Part shown: positions 36,669-45,315 of the stretch, one piece after another
How positions within the stretch are numbered: the first letter of the stretch is position 1
Layout: every line of letters starts with the position of its first letter
NCBI GenBank assembly: GCA_964395315.1
Contig: CAYNBI010000002.1
Coordinates: forward strand, 30,286 to 94,285
DNA: 64,000 bases
Direction: 5' to 3'
Source: CAVORB01 sp964395315
GTDB taxonomy: Bacteria; Pseudomonadota; Gammaproteobacteria; Chromatiales; Chromatiaceae
The notes under the pieces: model-generated
Seen by the model: the letters and a program-made list of their open reading frames with translations, nothing else
The model's database searches: none
Told to the model about the DNA's origin: nothing
Made by a program: the position numbers and the translations under genes

Positions 36669-37265
36669 ATGGTTCACGCGATGATCGAGCCGGCCTGTCC
36701 CCACGAGGAACTGCGGCAGTTGCGGGACGACGCGGTTCACTGGATGGAGAGGATCGCGACAAGCCGGGACCGCGCGGCGTTCGAGCACCTCTTCAGGCAC
36801 TTCGCGCCGAAGCTGAAGAGCTACATGCGGCGGCTGGGCGCAGACGCGGCCTTTGCCGAGGACCTTGCGCAGGAGACCCTGGTGCAGGTGTGGAGGAAAG
36901 CCGAGGGCTTCGACCCAGGCCGCGCGACACCCGCAGCCTGGATCTTCACCATCGCGAGGAATCTTCGGATCGACCGGCTGCGCAAACAGCGATTTCACGA
37001 AGTGGAGCTGGGCGCCGAGATCGAGCTCGACGACACGGGCCGTGATGGGCATGAGCGGGCCATGGAGCGCATCGACGCGGAGAAGCTTCTGGAGCTGGTT
37101 GGGTCACTTCCACACGACCAGATGCACGTCGTGCGGCTGGCGTTCTTCGAGGGACTGAGCCACTCCGAAATCGGCGCACGCCTGGACGTCCCGCTGGGCA
37201 CCGTCAAGTCCCGACTGCGCCTCGCCTTCGGAAAGCTACGTGCGGCCCTTGGAGAAACCGAATGA
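36669..37265 (+). CDS. rpoE: ECF RNA polymerase sigma factor RpoE (ChrR-controlled)
   Basis: Group IV sigma factor of 198 residues. Region 2 (about 35-105) includes AFAEDLAQETLVQVWRKA and IFTIARNLRIDRLRK. Region 4 (about 140-195) includes LPHDQMHVVRLAFFEGLSHSEIGARLDVPLGTVKSR. GAGGAG lies ten bases before the ATG, and the stop overlaps the chrR start (ATGA). It belongs to the ChrR-linked ECF11-type group by context. Its predicted targets here are itself with chrR, the divergent lipid operon and the DUF6134-SDR pair. By analogy, singlet oxygen releases it from ChrR. Confidence 0.94.
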   Translation: MVHAMIEPACPHEELRQLRDDAVHWMERIATSRDRAAFEHLFRHFAPKLKSYMRRLGADAAFAEDLAQETLVQVWRKAEGFDPGRATPAAWIFTIARNLRIDRLRKQRFHEVELGAEIELDDTGRDGHERAMERIDAEKLLELVGSLPHDQMHVVRLAFFEGLSHSEIGARLDVPLGTVKSRLRLAFGKLRAALGETE

Positions 37266-37918
37266 AGCCCCGCCACCACCCGGATGACGCAACCATCCTC
37301 GCGTACGCCGCTGGCTCAGTGACCGAGGGTTTCTCCCTGGTCATCGCAGCACACCTGGCATGGTGCGGGCGCTGCCGGGAACGGCTGGTCGAGGCAGAGC
37401 ACCTGGGGGGCGCACTGGTCGAACGATTGGAGACCGCGCCCCTGCGGGATGGCTCGTTCGATGAGCTCTGGGCACGCGTCGCGGCAGAGGCGCCCGAAAC
37501 GCCGAGGCCCGCGGCGGGGATACCCGCGACCAAGGACATACCCGCGGTGCTCGCCCCTTGGCTACCGGACGGTCTGGACGGCGTGCGCTGGCGCGGGGTT
37601 GTCCCGGGCGTTCGCCAGTTCCCGCTGTCTGGAATCGCGAGTGAGCGGGGTGCGGTGCGCCTGCTCGCCATCGCCCCGGGGACAACGCTTCCACACCACG
37701 GTCACCAGGGCTCCGAGCTCACATTGGTCTTGCGCGGCTCCTACGCGGACGAGATCGGGCGTTTCGGACCCGGCGATTTGGCGGACCTGGACCCTGATGT
37801 GCAGCACCAGCCGATCGCGGACACGGCCGAGCCCTGCATCTGCATCGTCGCGACCGACGCGCCGCTGCGTTTCGGCAACCTGCTCGGACGCGTCGTGCAG
37901 CCACTGATTGGGATCTGA
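37262..37918 (+). CDS. chrR: Anti-sigma factor ChrR (zinc finger plus cupin)
   Basis: Cytoplasmic anti-sigma factor of 218 residues that holds RpoE inactive until singlet oxygen or organic hydroperoxide appears. The N-terminal zinc domain has H6, H31, C35 and C38 (HLAWCGRC), at the positions known in Rhodobacter ChrR. The C-terminal cupin has the second zinc site H146, H148, E152 and H182 (HGHQGSE and DVQHQP). Both domains are needed for the response in Rhodobacter, and both are complete here. It is translationally coupled to rpoE. A cysteine pair near residues 192-194 (PCICIV) lies outside the known metal sites. Confidence 0.95.
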   Translation: MKPRHHPDDATILAYAAGSVTEGFSLVIAAHLAWCGRCRERLVEAEHLGGALVERLETAPLRDGSFDELWARVAAEAPETPRPAAGIPATKDIPAVLAPWLPDGLDGVRWRGVVPGVRQFPLSGIASERGAVRLLAIAPGTTLPHHGHQGSELTLVLRGSYADEIGRFGPGDLADLDPDVQHQPIADTAEPCICIVATDAPLRFGNLLGRVVQPLIGI

Positions 37919-37960
37919 ACCAGGCTCGGTGCTGGGGCGCGCCGCGACCCCGCCGCGCGT

Positions 37961-40960
37961 TCACCGGGGTGGCACGGCGCGGTTGATCGCGGCGACCAGC
38001 TCGTCGGGGGTCAGGGGCTTCAACATCACCCCGCTGATCCGCAACTCCGATATCTCCCGCGCTCCCACAGGCCCGAGGTCGCCACTGAAGATCAATGCGG
38101 GCAGACTCGCGTCCAGCTTGCGGATCTCGCGCACCAAATCGACGCCGCTCATGCCAGGCATGCTCTGATCTGTCAGCACCAGGCTGAATCCGTCCCGCGC
38201 GTTGCGAAACGCCTCCAGGGCCTCGGCGCCGCTGGCGCACAGGACGATATCCGCCCCCGCCGCCGTGAGAACCCGGCTCAGGAAGAGGCGCACCACTGCC
38301 TCGTCATCCACCACCAGGATTCTTCGGCCCCGAAGGTCTCGCTCCCCGAGGACCTCACGGGCCGGATTGACGGGATTCGCGGAATCGGAGGCCACCGGGA
38401 GCAGGATGTCGAATCTCGTACCCTGCCCTACGCGGGATTCCACGAGGATGTGGCCCCGATAGGTACTCACGATCCCCTGCACTACGGCCAATCCCATGCC
38501 GCCCCCGGAACCGATCTCCTTCGTCGTGAAAAAGGGCTGGAAGATCTTGTCCAACAGGTGCGGAGAGATGCCGGTGCCGGAGTCCTGCACCCGAATACAC
38601 ACCCACTCGCCCTGAACGCGGTCGTGACAGATCTGGCACTCCTCGCCCTGGAACGACTGCTGGCGCACCGAGATCGTCAAGGATCCGCCCGGAGGCATGG
38701 CATCGCGGGCGTTGATGGCGAGATTCATCAATAGCTGCTGCAGGTGAACCGGATCGACGCGGACCATGGGCGAGGACGCCGGCCAGTCGGTCTTGATCTC
38801 GACCCGCGTCGACAGCATCGGCCGCAGCATGCTCAGGACCTCCTCCAGCTGCGGCACCAGATCCACCACGGCCGCCGTGGCGTCGGTATCGCCGCGACTG
38901 TAAACGAGCAGCTGCCTGATGAGGGTGCGCGCGCGCTGTCCAGCCTTCGCGATCTGATCCAGATACTCCTTGAGCTTGACGTTGCTGCTGGCCTCCGCCC
39001 GCGCGAGCTCGGCGAACCCGGTCACGCTGACCAGGATATTGTTGAAGTCGTGCGCGATCCCGCCGGTCAGCTGTCCGATCGCCTCCAGCTTCTGGGTTTG
39101 CCGCAGCCGTCGCTCGAGCCGCTTTCTCTCCGTCTCCTGCCGCTTGCGCTCCGTGATGTCGTAGGCCAGCGAGAGCCGGACGTAGCGTCCGCCGTCCCAG
39201 GGGATTGCGCGATCTATGCAGGAGAGGAAGGTGTCCCGGCGGGGGTCTTGGTACTCCCATGCGAAGGCCCCGGTGGGCTCGCCGCGCCCATCCAGCAGCT
39301 TGCCGTTGGTGCAGAAGGCGCAGGGACCCTTCTGCCCTGGATAGATCGACTCCCAACACTTGCGTCCGGCGATGTCGCCGAGCGTGGCCTCGATTGTCGG
39401 GTTGACGTACAACAGCTCGTGGCTGCGCATGTCGGCCACGTAGACCCGGGCATCGATTCCGTCCAGGAGAGCGGTGAAGCGCAGATTCGCCTTTCTCAGT
39501 GCCTCCTCGGCCCTTTTCCTGTCCGCGATGTCGCGCAGGATGACGACGATGTATTCTCTAGCATCCTCCCGCGCGTGGTGGGCACTGAGCTCTACGATGG
39601 AAGCGCTCCCGTCCGCTCGCCGACAATGGTCCTCCAGGAAAACCCTTCCCTGTTCCCGCAACCCTTCCACCGCCTCGCGCCATTTCTCCGCCGAGTTGAA
39701 CTCGGTGGACAGGTCGTACGCGTGCCTGGACAGGAGCTCTGGGCGGCCGAACCCCGAGAACTCGCATAGCGTTCGATTGACATCCAGAAAACGGCCGCTG
39801 GCGGCATCGATGACGGCGATCATGTCGGTCGATACATCGAGGAGACTCCGGAAACGCCGGACAGAGCGTTCGGACGCGATCTGCTCCTCGCGCTCCTTTC
39901 TCTTGAGATACAGCGCCAGCATGCCGAAGATGATGACCAGAAAGGCGATCGACGGCAGCGTCTCCACCGCCGCCGCGCGATAGATATGCCAGTTCGATCG
40001 CTCGACGATCAGCATCCAATTCCCGGCGATGGCATCGAAGGCGACGACCTTCGAGCGCTCGAACGGAACCGGGATCGGCTCGCCCACATGGCCCTGAGCA
40101 AGCTCGAACAGCCCGGGCCTCACATCGCTCAGGGACAGCTTTTTCGAGGTGTCTTCCGGCGCATGGCTGTCGGCAGCCATCGCGATGACATCGCGCTGAT
40201 CGTTCACGAGAAACAGCTGGTCACCCGGGAACCGGTCCCCCTGCAACGACGCGCCGAGCGCTTTCAGGGTGAGGTCGAAACCGACGATCCCCTTAAAATC
40301 CCCCTGCTGGTAAACCGGCGCGCCCACCGAGACCATCAATCCCTTCCCCGCCTCGTCGAGGTAGACCTCCGTGATGTAGGCATTTCGCTGCGGATTGTTG
40401 TCCGGCGTGCCGCGGCGGAACAGGTCCAGGTCGTAGAAGGCATCGGCCATGAAGAAGTCGTCGAACGCGATGTAGGGATAGACGCACATGAAGCGCCGGC
40501 GGGAGAGGTAATACACCCACGGCGTCTGCGGATAGACGCTCTTCACCCACCGGAACATGGGATCGAGCAGCAACGCCGCGTCCAACTCGACCCTTAGCGA
40601 CGCGTCGCCAAGGAAGCTGCCCAGACCGGTCAGATTCAGGCTCGACTCGGGTTCCGACGGTGGGGTCAACCCGGTCAGTCCGTAGCCGTTCTTGTCCGAC
40701 ACCTCGCCCAGCAGATGCGAATAGGGGGACGCGACCGAGCCGGAAAGGGCCAGATAGTTCTCGGCCGCCGCCCTGAGACCCTCTACCGTCCGCAACGCCG
40801 CGTTCTTCGACTCACGCAACAGCTTTCGGTGATGCTCACCGCGCTGCGCCAGCTGCGCCAATTCACCGCGCACCTCGGTCGAGAACTGCAAATAGATCGC
40901 GCCGAGCGAGGTCAGGAGAATCAATCCCAACAGCAGCGTGAACTTGGGGTGGCTGGTCAT
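37961..40960 (-). CDS. Hybrid sensor histidine kinase (Cache-PAS-PAS-HisKA-HATPase-receiver)
   Basis: Membrane hybrid kinase of 999 residues. TM1 is near 9-26, a periplasmic double-Cache-like sensor covers about 35-325 and TM2 is near 333-351. Two PAS domains follow (about 370-485 and 492-605), then the H-box GGIAHDFNNIL (H637), a HATPase with NLAINARDAMPP and GGGMGLAVVQGI, and a receiver (VVDDEA, D931). The second PAS has a cysteine triad (C535, C547, C550). The ATPase domain has a CxxC insertion (C775, C778) between N- and G1-boxes. No strong ribosome site precedes M1. It is convergent with chrR. No output regulator is adjacent. Confidence 0.92.
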   Translation of the reverse strand: MTSHPKFTLLLGLILLTSLGAIYLQFSTEVRGELAQLAQRGEHHRKLLRESKNAALRTVEGLRAAAENYLALSGSVASPYSHLLGEVSDKNGYGLTGLTPPSEPESSLNLTGLGSFLGDASLRVELDAALLLDPMFRWVKSVYPQTPWVYYLSRRRFMCVYPYIAFDDFFMADAFYDLDLFRRGTPDNNPQRNAYITEVYLDEAGKGLMVSVGAPVYQQGDFKGIVGFDLTLKALGASLQGDRFPGDQLFLVNDQRDVIAMAADSHAPEDTSKKLSLSDVRPGLFELAQGHVGEPIPVPFERSKVVAFDAIAGNWMLIVERSNWHIYRAAAVETLPSIAFLVIIFGMLALYLKRKEREEQIASERSVRRFRSLLDVSTDMIAVIDAASGRFLDVNRTLCEFSGFGRPELLSRHAYDLSTEFNSAEKWREAVEGLREQGRVFLEDHCRRADGSASIVELSAHHAREDAREYIVVILRDIADRKRAEEALRKANLRFTALLDGIDARVYVADMRSHELLYVNPTIEATLGDIAGRKCWESIYPGQKGPCAFCTNGKLLDGRGEPTGAFAWEYQDPRRDTFLSCIDRAIPWDGGRYVRLSLAYDITERKRQETERKRLERRLRQTQKLEAIGQLTGGIAHDFNNILVSVTGFAELARAEASSNVKLKEYLDQIAKAGQRARTLIRQLLVYSRGDTDATAAVVDLVPQLEEVLSMLRPMLSTRVEIKTDWPASSPMVRVDPVHLQQLLMNLAINARDAMPPGGSLTISVRQQSFQGEECQICHDRVQGEWVCIRVQDSGTGISPHLLDKIFQPFFTTKEIGSGGGMGLAVVQGIVSTYRGHILVESRVGQGTRFDILLPVASDSANPVNPAREVLGERDLRGRRILVVDDEAVVRLFLSRVLTAAGADIVLCASGAEALEAFRNARDGFSLVLTDQSMPGMSGVDLVREIRKLDASLPALIFSGDLGPVGAREISELRISGVMLKPLTPDELVAAINRAVPPR

Positions 40961-41076
40961 GTCACAATCGCATGGTCTACGCGAGACCGTGGAACCGGCT
41001 GCGATGAAACCTGCAGTCGTTAAGATCTCGCCCGCCGCCATTCTGCGCCTTCGACAGCTGCCGGTCACGCTCGCGA

Positions 41077-41107
41077 CCAGTTGCGGGGTCATCGCCGTGA
41101 CAACTGG
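41077..41107. repeat. Inverted repeat upstream of a lipoprotein gene
   Basis: CCAGTTG at 41077-41083 pairs with CAACTGG at 41101-41107, with an inner GTCA/TGA dyad. It lies about 65-95 bases before the lipoprotein start, so it may be an operator or a folded leader. No regulator is identified. Confidence 0.35.
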
Positions 41108-41169
41108 CTCCCGGACGGGTCCGCGGCAGAAACGCCCCCTGTTTCGATAACCTGAAACCCGGGGCCTTG

Positions 41170-41520
41170 ATGACGAAAAAATCCTATCCGGTCGCCTGCT
41201 GGCTGCTGCTGACCGGAGTCGCTGGCTCGCTCATGGCCTGCACCTCGACGGGAAGGCACGTAACCGACTGGGGGGAGATCACACTGGCTCCCGGGGACAC
41301 CGGAACCTGCCAATCGAACCCCTGCCGTGTGTTCTTCCAGATGCCTGCCGGTGACGGCGCCTATCGGGTGACAGCCAATCAGGTGAGGGTTGGTGATTTC
41401 CCCGCGGGCAAGACCGTCTCTTTGGGAAGCTTCTACGAGAGCAGTTCCATCAAGCTCCCCGACACCGAGGTGCCGCCGACCTACATCTACGTACCCGAGG
41501 CGGCGGGTAACCCCCCTTAG
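41170..41520 (+). CDS. Small predicted lipoprotein
   Basis: A 116-residue protein with an N-terminal signal and lipobox (LLTGVAGSLMAC, cysteine near residue 24), so it should be lipidated in the envelope. The mature part is short and beta-rich (DWGEITLAPGDTGTC, CRVFFQMPAGDGAYRVTANQV, YIYVPEAAG). I recognise no family. The two cysteines near residues 46 and 51 (CQSNPC) could form a disulfide. The ATG follows a TTG in the same frame; both give the same signal sequence. It stands alone, divergent from the hybrid kinase. Confidence 0.72.
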   Translation: MTKKSYPVACWLLLTGVAGSLMACTSTGRHVTDWGEITLAPGDTGTCQSNPCRVFFQMPAGDGAYRVTANQVRVGDFPAGKTVSLGSFYESSSIKLPDTEVPPTYIYVPEAAGNPP

Positions 41521-42287
41521 TCCGCTGATTACCGCCATGCTGGTCCGAATCATCAGACCATCCAGGAAGCGCGGTTCTTCAGTGGCTGCGTTCTCAATCC
41601 CATAGGTGCCTGAACATCACGCCACATCCACTTGTCGCGGAAAACGCTGAATTGAACCGGTTTCTCTCGAACCGGAACTCGAGCCCTTACGCATACGGTC
41701 CGGCGTGGCCCTGGCATCCAAGCCACGTCGTCTCAGGTGAATGGATCTCCCCGTCCCCGGGAGCCGCGATGTTCCACTCTGCCCCCGAACCATCAAGTTC
41801 ATCTCTCTCGTAGTTATCGGAGGATCGGGTTGGCCTGCGTCGAAGCGGCACCGATTCCCAGCCCGGACGCCGGGCTGGGCTCGACGATCCCTTTCGCGAC
41901 TTTCACGATCTCTCCCGCACCCGATTGCAATGTTGCGCGGACGGCCGGTACCGTCTCGCGTTGCGCGCCGAAATCAAGGTATGAATCGCACCAAAAGGTC
42001 GAAGCGCCCCCAACTTTGTCCGCGCTTGTGGCGGCGTCGGGCTGGCGGTATGTTTCGCGGTAGTTGAATTCTTGGATGCATAAGAGGGTGTCTACAAAAA
42101 GGTCTTAACCGATTGATTTGTCATTATTAGAGTCCCGATTCTGTCGTTGACTCCGTCCGTACGATTGGGTCGCTGATTAAGGCTTGCGCGCATACCGGAG
42201 TCGATTTTGTGAACACCGTCTTGTCCCAGAGTTCGCGCACGGCTGGTGTTGATCCACGGATTTCCGGAGCTACCAGGAGGATTGGCA
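41521..42287. other. 767-base intergenic region without a recognised gene
   Basis: No frame has family features. Three things are visible: a perfect hairpin at 41857-41879, an A/T-rich patch around 42060-42140 that includes GGGTGTCTACAAAAAGG (resembling an insertion-sequence end, no transposase nearby), and a strong ribosome site AGGAGG (42275-42280) for the glutamate-synthase-like gene. The promoter for that gene should lie here, but I find no clear -35/-10 pair. Confidence 0.5.
41857..41879. repeat. Perfect 10-base-stem hairpin
   Basis: CCCAGCCCGG, loop ACG, CCGGGCTGGG, with no T run on either side. It is isolated in a non-coding stretch. It could be a rho-assisted stop, a REP-like element or a structured leader. 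Confidence 0.55.
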
Positions 42288-43928
42288 ATGTATCAGGCAC
42301 CGAAACAGAACGACGCTTTGGGGACCACCAATCGCGGAAATCCCTGCGAGTCCGGCCTCTGCACCCTGTGCACCGCTGACTGCAAGGGTAAGTGCGAAAC
42401 CTGGCTATCCTCCCTTCTCGGGCGCAAGCTGCTCTACCCGCGCAACTTCGGCAACGCCACGGCAGGCTCCGCCAACATCCTCGCCGAAGGCGTCGGCTAC
42501 CATGCCCTGCGCATCCAGGGCTACGCCTACGGGGCATGCGGCCTCGACGGCAGCTTGTCGAGCAGCGCGGATGACCGGATCTTTCCCAACGTCGACGTCG
42601 AGACGTCTTTCGGCCAAACGGTCAGGACCAAGTGCCGCGTGCCGATCATGACCGGGGCGCTCGGATCGACCTTCATCGCGGCCAAGTACTGGGATTCCTT
42701 TGCGGTCGGAGCCGCCTTGTGCGGCTTTCCGATCGTGGTCGGCGAAAACGTCGTGGGCATCGACACCCAAGCCGTGATCGACAAGGGCAGGACCAAGTCC
42801 GCACCCGAGCTCGACCGGCGTATCGAGACATTCCTGCGCTACTACGACGGTTACGGCGCGATCATCGTCCAGATGAACGTCGAGGACACCCGCAACGGGG
42901 TGGCCGAGTACATCATCGACAAGCACGGAGACCAGGTCATCATCGAGCTCAAGTGGGGCCAGGGCGCCAAGGACATCGGGGGCGAGATCCAGGTCTCCGA
43001 TATCGACTACGCGTGCTTTCTCAAGGAGCGCGGTTACGTCGTCGATCCGGACCCGACCGATCCCGTCGTGCGCAGGGCCTACGAGAGCCGTGCGATCACC
43101 AGCTTCGCGCGGCACAGCCGGCTCGGTGCCACCGACCTGAGCGCGGTCGAGCAGGTGCGCGAAGCCTTCATGAACGAAGTGACGAGGCTGCGAGAGCTCG
43201 GTTTTCAGCGCATCTCGCTCAAGACCGGCGCCTACGGCATGGAGGCGCTGGCGATGGCGATCCGCTTCGCGGCGGATGCCAGGCTGGATCTGCTCACCAT
43301 CGACGGATCGGGGGGCGGCACGGGCATGAGCCCCTGGAACATGATGGACCACTGGGGCGTGCCGTCCCTGCCGCTGCACGCCAAGACCTACGAGTTCTGC
43401 CAGATCCTGGCAGACCGCGGCATCGCGCCACCGGCGATCTCACTCGCCGGCGGCTTCGCCAGGGAAGACCACATCTTCAAGGCCCTGGCGCTCTGCGCGC
43501 CCTATACCAGGCTGGTTTGCATGGGACGCGCGCCGATGATCCCCGGTTTCCTCGGCAGCAACATTGAGGGGGTCTTCAAGCCGGAACGACGCGCGGAGAT
43601 CGCGGGTCACTGGGAGCAGCTGCCGTCCTCGGTCAAGACCATCGGCAAGTACCCGGAGCAGATCTTTGCCGGGTGGGAGGCAGTCCGCTCGAAGGTGGGC
43701 GAAGCGGAGATGGAGAACATCCCGTTTGGCGCCGTCGCCCTGTACGGTTACGCCGACAAGCTCGCGTGCGGGCTGCAGCAATTCATGGCTGGGGCGAGGA
43801 AGTTCGCGTTGGAAGAGCTTTCCCGCGCCGACCTGATGGCGGCGAATCGGGAGACAGCGGAGGTCACCGGCATCCCGTACATGACCGATGCCCAGGATGA
43901 TCGCGCGCTGGCGATCTTGATGCGCTGA
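42288..43928 (+). CDS. Stand-alone glutamate synthase-like FMN flavoprotein (GltB alpha-barrel) with N-terminal Cys cluster
   Basis: A 546-residue protein of the glutamate-synthase-related family (FMN barrel of GltB without the glutaminase domain). The N-terminus has five cysteines (C20, C25, C28, C32, C36; ESGLCTLCTADCKGKC), likely an iron-sulfur or zinc site. The barrel has GSGGGTGMSPWNMMDHWGVP, LAGGFAREDHIF and CMGRAPMIPGFLGSN, the FMN and substrate loops. No glutaminase or GltD-type subunit is adjacent, so it is unlikely to be a full glutamate synthase. Start at 42288 is fixed by AGGAGG eight bases upstream. The hemerythrin gene follows 82 bases later. Confidence 0.88.
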   Translation: MYQAPKQNDALGTTNRGNPCESGLCTLCTADCKGKCETWLSSLLGRKLLYPRNFGNATAGSANILAEGVGYHALRIQGYAYGACGLDGSLSSSADDRIFPNVDVETSFGQTVRTKCRVPIMTGALGSTFIAAKYWDSFAVGAALCGFPIVVGENVVGIDTQAVIDKGRTKSAPELDRRIETFLRYYDGYGAIIVQMNVEDTRNGVAEYIIDKHGDQVIIELKWGQGAKDIGGEIQVSDIDYACFLKERGYVVDPDPTDPVVRRAYESRAITSFARHSRLGATDLSAVEQVREAFMNEVTRLRELGFQRISLKTGAYGMEALAMAIRFAADARLDLLTIDGSGGGTGMSPWNMMDHWGVPSLPLHAKTYEFCQILADRGIAPPAISLAGGFAREDHIFKALALCAPYTRLVCMGRAPMIPGFLGSNIEGVFKPERRAEIAGHWEQLPSSVKTIGKYPEQIFAGWEAVRSKVGEAEMENIPFGAVALYGYADKLACGLQQFMAGARKFALEELSRADLMAANRETAEVTGIPYMTDAQDDRALAILMR

Positions 43929-44010
43929 GCGATTGCCCGAGCCAGGCAACAGACGCCATGCTCGAAACCCCGCCCTCCGCTGACGACGCCAACAATGCAG
44001 GGACCACAGG

Positions 44011-44448
44011 ATGAGAGACTGGTCGGACGATTACCTGATCGGCATCGACGAGATCGATGGCCAACACCGCGGGTTCTTTGACGCCGCCCATCGCTTGTAC
44101 GACCAGATCCTGAACTGCGAAGGGGAGCATGGCGTCGAGGAGGCCGTGGCTTTTCTCCGCGGTTACGCTGAAAGGCACTTTCAGACCGAGGAGGCCTTCA
44201 TGCGCAAGCACGGCTATCCGCACCTGGAAGCGCACAGGATGCTGCACGCCGCCTTTCTCGAGAATCTGGAGCGCCTGGATGACGACCTCCGGGTCTTCGG
44301 TCCCAGCCAGCACCTGGCCGATCGCGCCTTGGAGGTTGCCCAGGACTGGCTCATCGATCACATCGCGGACGAGGACATGCAGTACGCGGACTATGTGAGG
44401 CGACAGCAGGGATCGCCTGCGAAAGCCGGCCGAAGACGATCGACCTGA
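44011..44448 (+). CDS. Bacteriohemerythrin
   Basis: Oxygen-binding non-heme di-iron protein, 145 residues. The iron ligands are all visible: histidine in IDGQHRGFF, HFQTEEAFM, HLEAHRMLH and the C-terminal HIADEDMQY, with the expected glutamate and aspartate. It may sense, store or scavenge oxygen. The start follows the motif-bearing MRDWSDDYLIGIDEID. It lies 82 bases downstream of the GltB-like flavoprotein in the same direction and may be cotranscribed. The tail after the fourth helix is basic. Confidence 0.94.
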   Translation: MRDWSDDYLIGIDEIDGQHRGFFDAAHRLYDQILNCEGEHGVEEAVAFLRGYAERHFQTEEAFMRKHGYPHLEAHRMLHAAFLENLERLDDDLRVFGPSQHLADRALEVAQDWLIDHIADEDMQYADYVRRQQGSPAKAGRRRST

Positions 44449-44691
44449 ACCCTTGGCCGGGGACATGGGATAAGCTCACCCTCCCTCTGCACGTCTGGCC
44501 CCGGATTCCCCTCTCTGTAGATCACAGCGGAGACACATTCGGCTGAAACGGAGTCTTGCTCTGGGGCGTCGCCGCCTTCTCGTTCGCGGGTGCGACGAAA
44601 ACTCTGCCCGCAGCCCACACTCAGACTCTGAGCCTGTCAGCCGAGCTACGGCGCGAGTCGCCTTTCCCACCGATGTAGCCATCTTCGATGG

Positions 44692-45315
44692 TCAGCACGC
44701 GCGGTAGAAGGCGCCCGCCGGCAGTGGCGCCATGCCGACGACCCGTTTGATGGCGAGCACGTAGTTGACGTTCTCGTAGCCATCCAGATGGATCCGGCTG
44801 CCTGTCCGCAATACCAGGTCCGCGTCGGTGGACTCGAGGCAGGCGGTCCGCATCGAGGCGCCGTTGATATAGAGGTTCGCCAACTCGGCGATACAGCCGT
44901 CGATATCGAAGCCGAAGCGTTGCTTGAACACGCTCACCGCCACGAGGTCGCGATGGGGACGGACGACTTCGGCGAGGAATTCCCGCAGTGAATAGGCTTC
45001 GCGCTTCAGCTCGGGTACCCCCACGCCGAACGCGGGGAATACCTCATCCAGGATAGCCTTGCGCGCGAGCGGGAATGCCCTCTTCATCCGCGGGCTCCAT
45101 TGTTCCAGGCCCTGGTCGCGGCTGACCAACACCTTGATGTCCAGGAGACCACCGCGGACCTTGGCGTTGTTCTCGTCGTTGCCCGCGGACACGAGGTAGA
45201 CCTCCAGGCTCTCCCGATAGCGGGCCTCCGTCCCATAGCGGCGGATTGCCTCCTCCACGAGACCAAAGTCGTGGCCGAAGGCTCGCAACTCGTAGCGGGG
45301 GCTCGTCTCGTTCAT
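44692..45315 (-). CDS. Hypothetical protein (possibly CYTH/TTM-like)
   Basis: A 207-residue soluble protein with no signal peptide, starting MNETSPRYELRAFGHDFG. Strands such as VYLVSAGNDENNAKVRGGLLDIKVL resemble the arginine/lysine-rich strands of triphosphate tunnel metalloenzymes. The classic ExExK start is not present, so that relation is speculative. Conserved-looking parts are QGLEQWSPRMKRAFPL and FGFDIDGCIAELANLYING. The start chosen here lacks a strong ribosome site. AGGAGG occurs about 65 bases upstream, but before an ATG in another frame. It is convergent with the hemerythrin gene. Confidence 0.7.
   Translation of the reverse strand: MNETSPRYELRAFGHDFGLVEEAIRRYGTEARYRESLEVYLVSAGNDENNAKVRGGLLDIKVLVSRDQGLEQWSPRMKRAFPLARKAILDEVFPAFGVGVPELKREAYSLREFLAEVVRPHRDLVAVSVFKQRFGFDIDGCIAELANLYINGASMRTACLESTDADLVLRTGSRIHLDGYENVNYVLAIKRVVGMAPLPAGAFYRAC

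Noticed and set aside
42084..42100. GGGTGTCTACAAAAAGG as an insertion-sequence end
   Set aside because: Only one end-like sequence, no transposase fragment and no matching inverted copy nearby.
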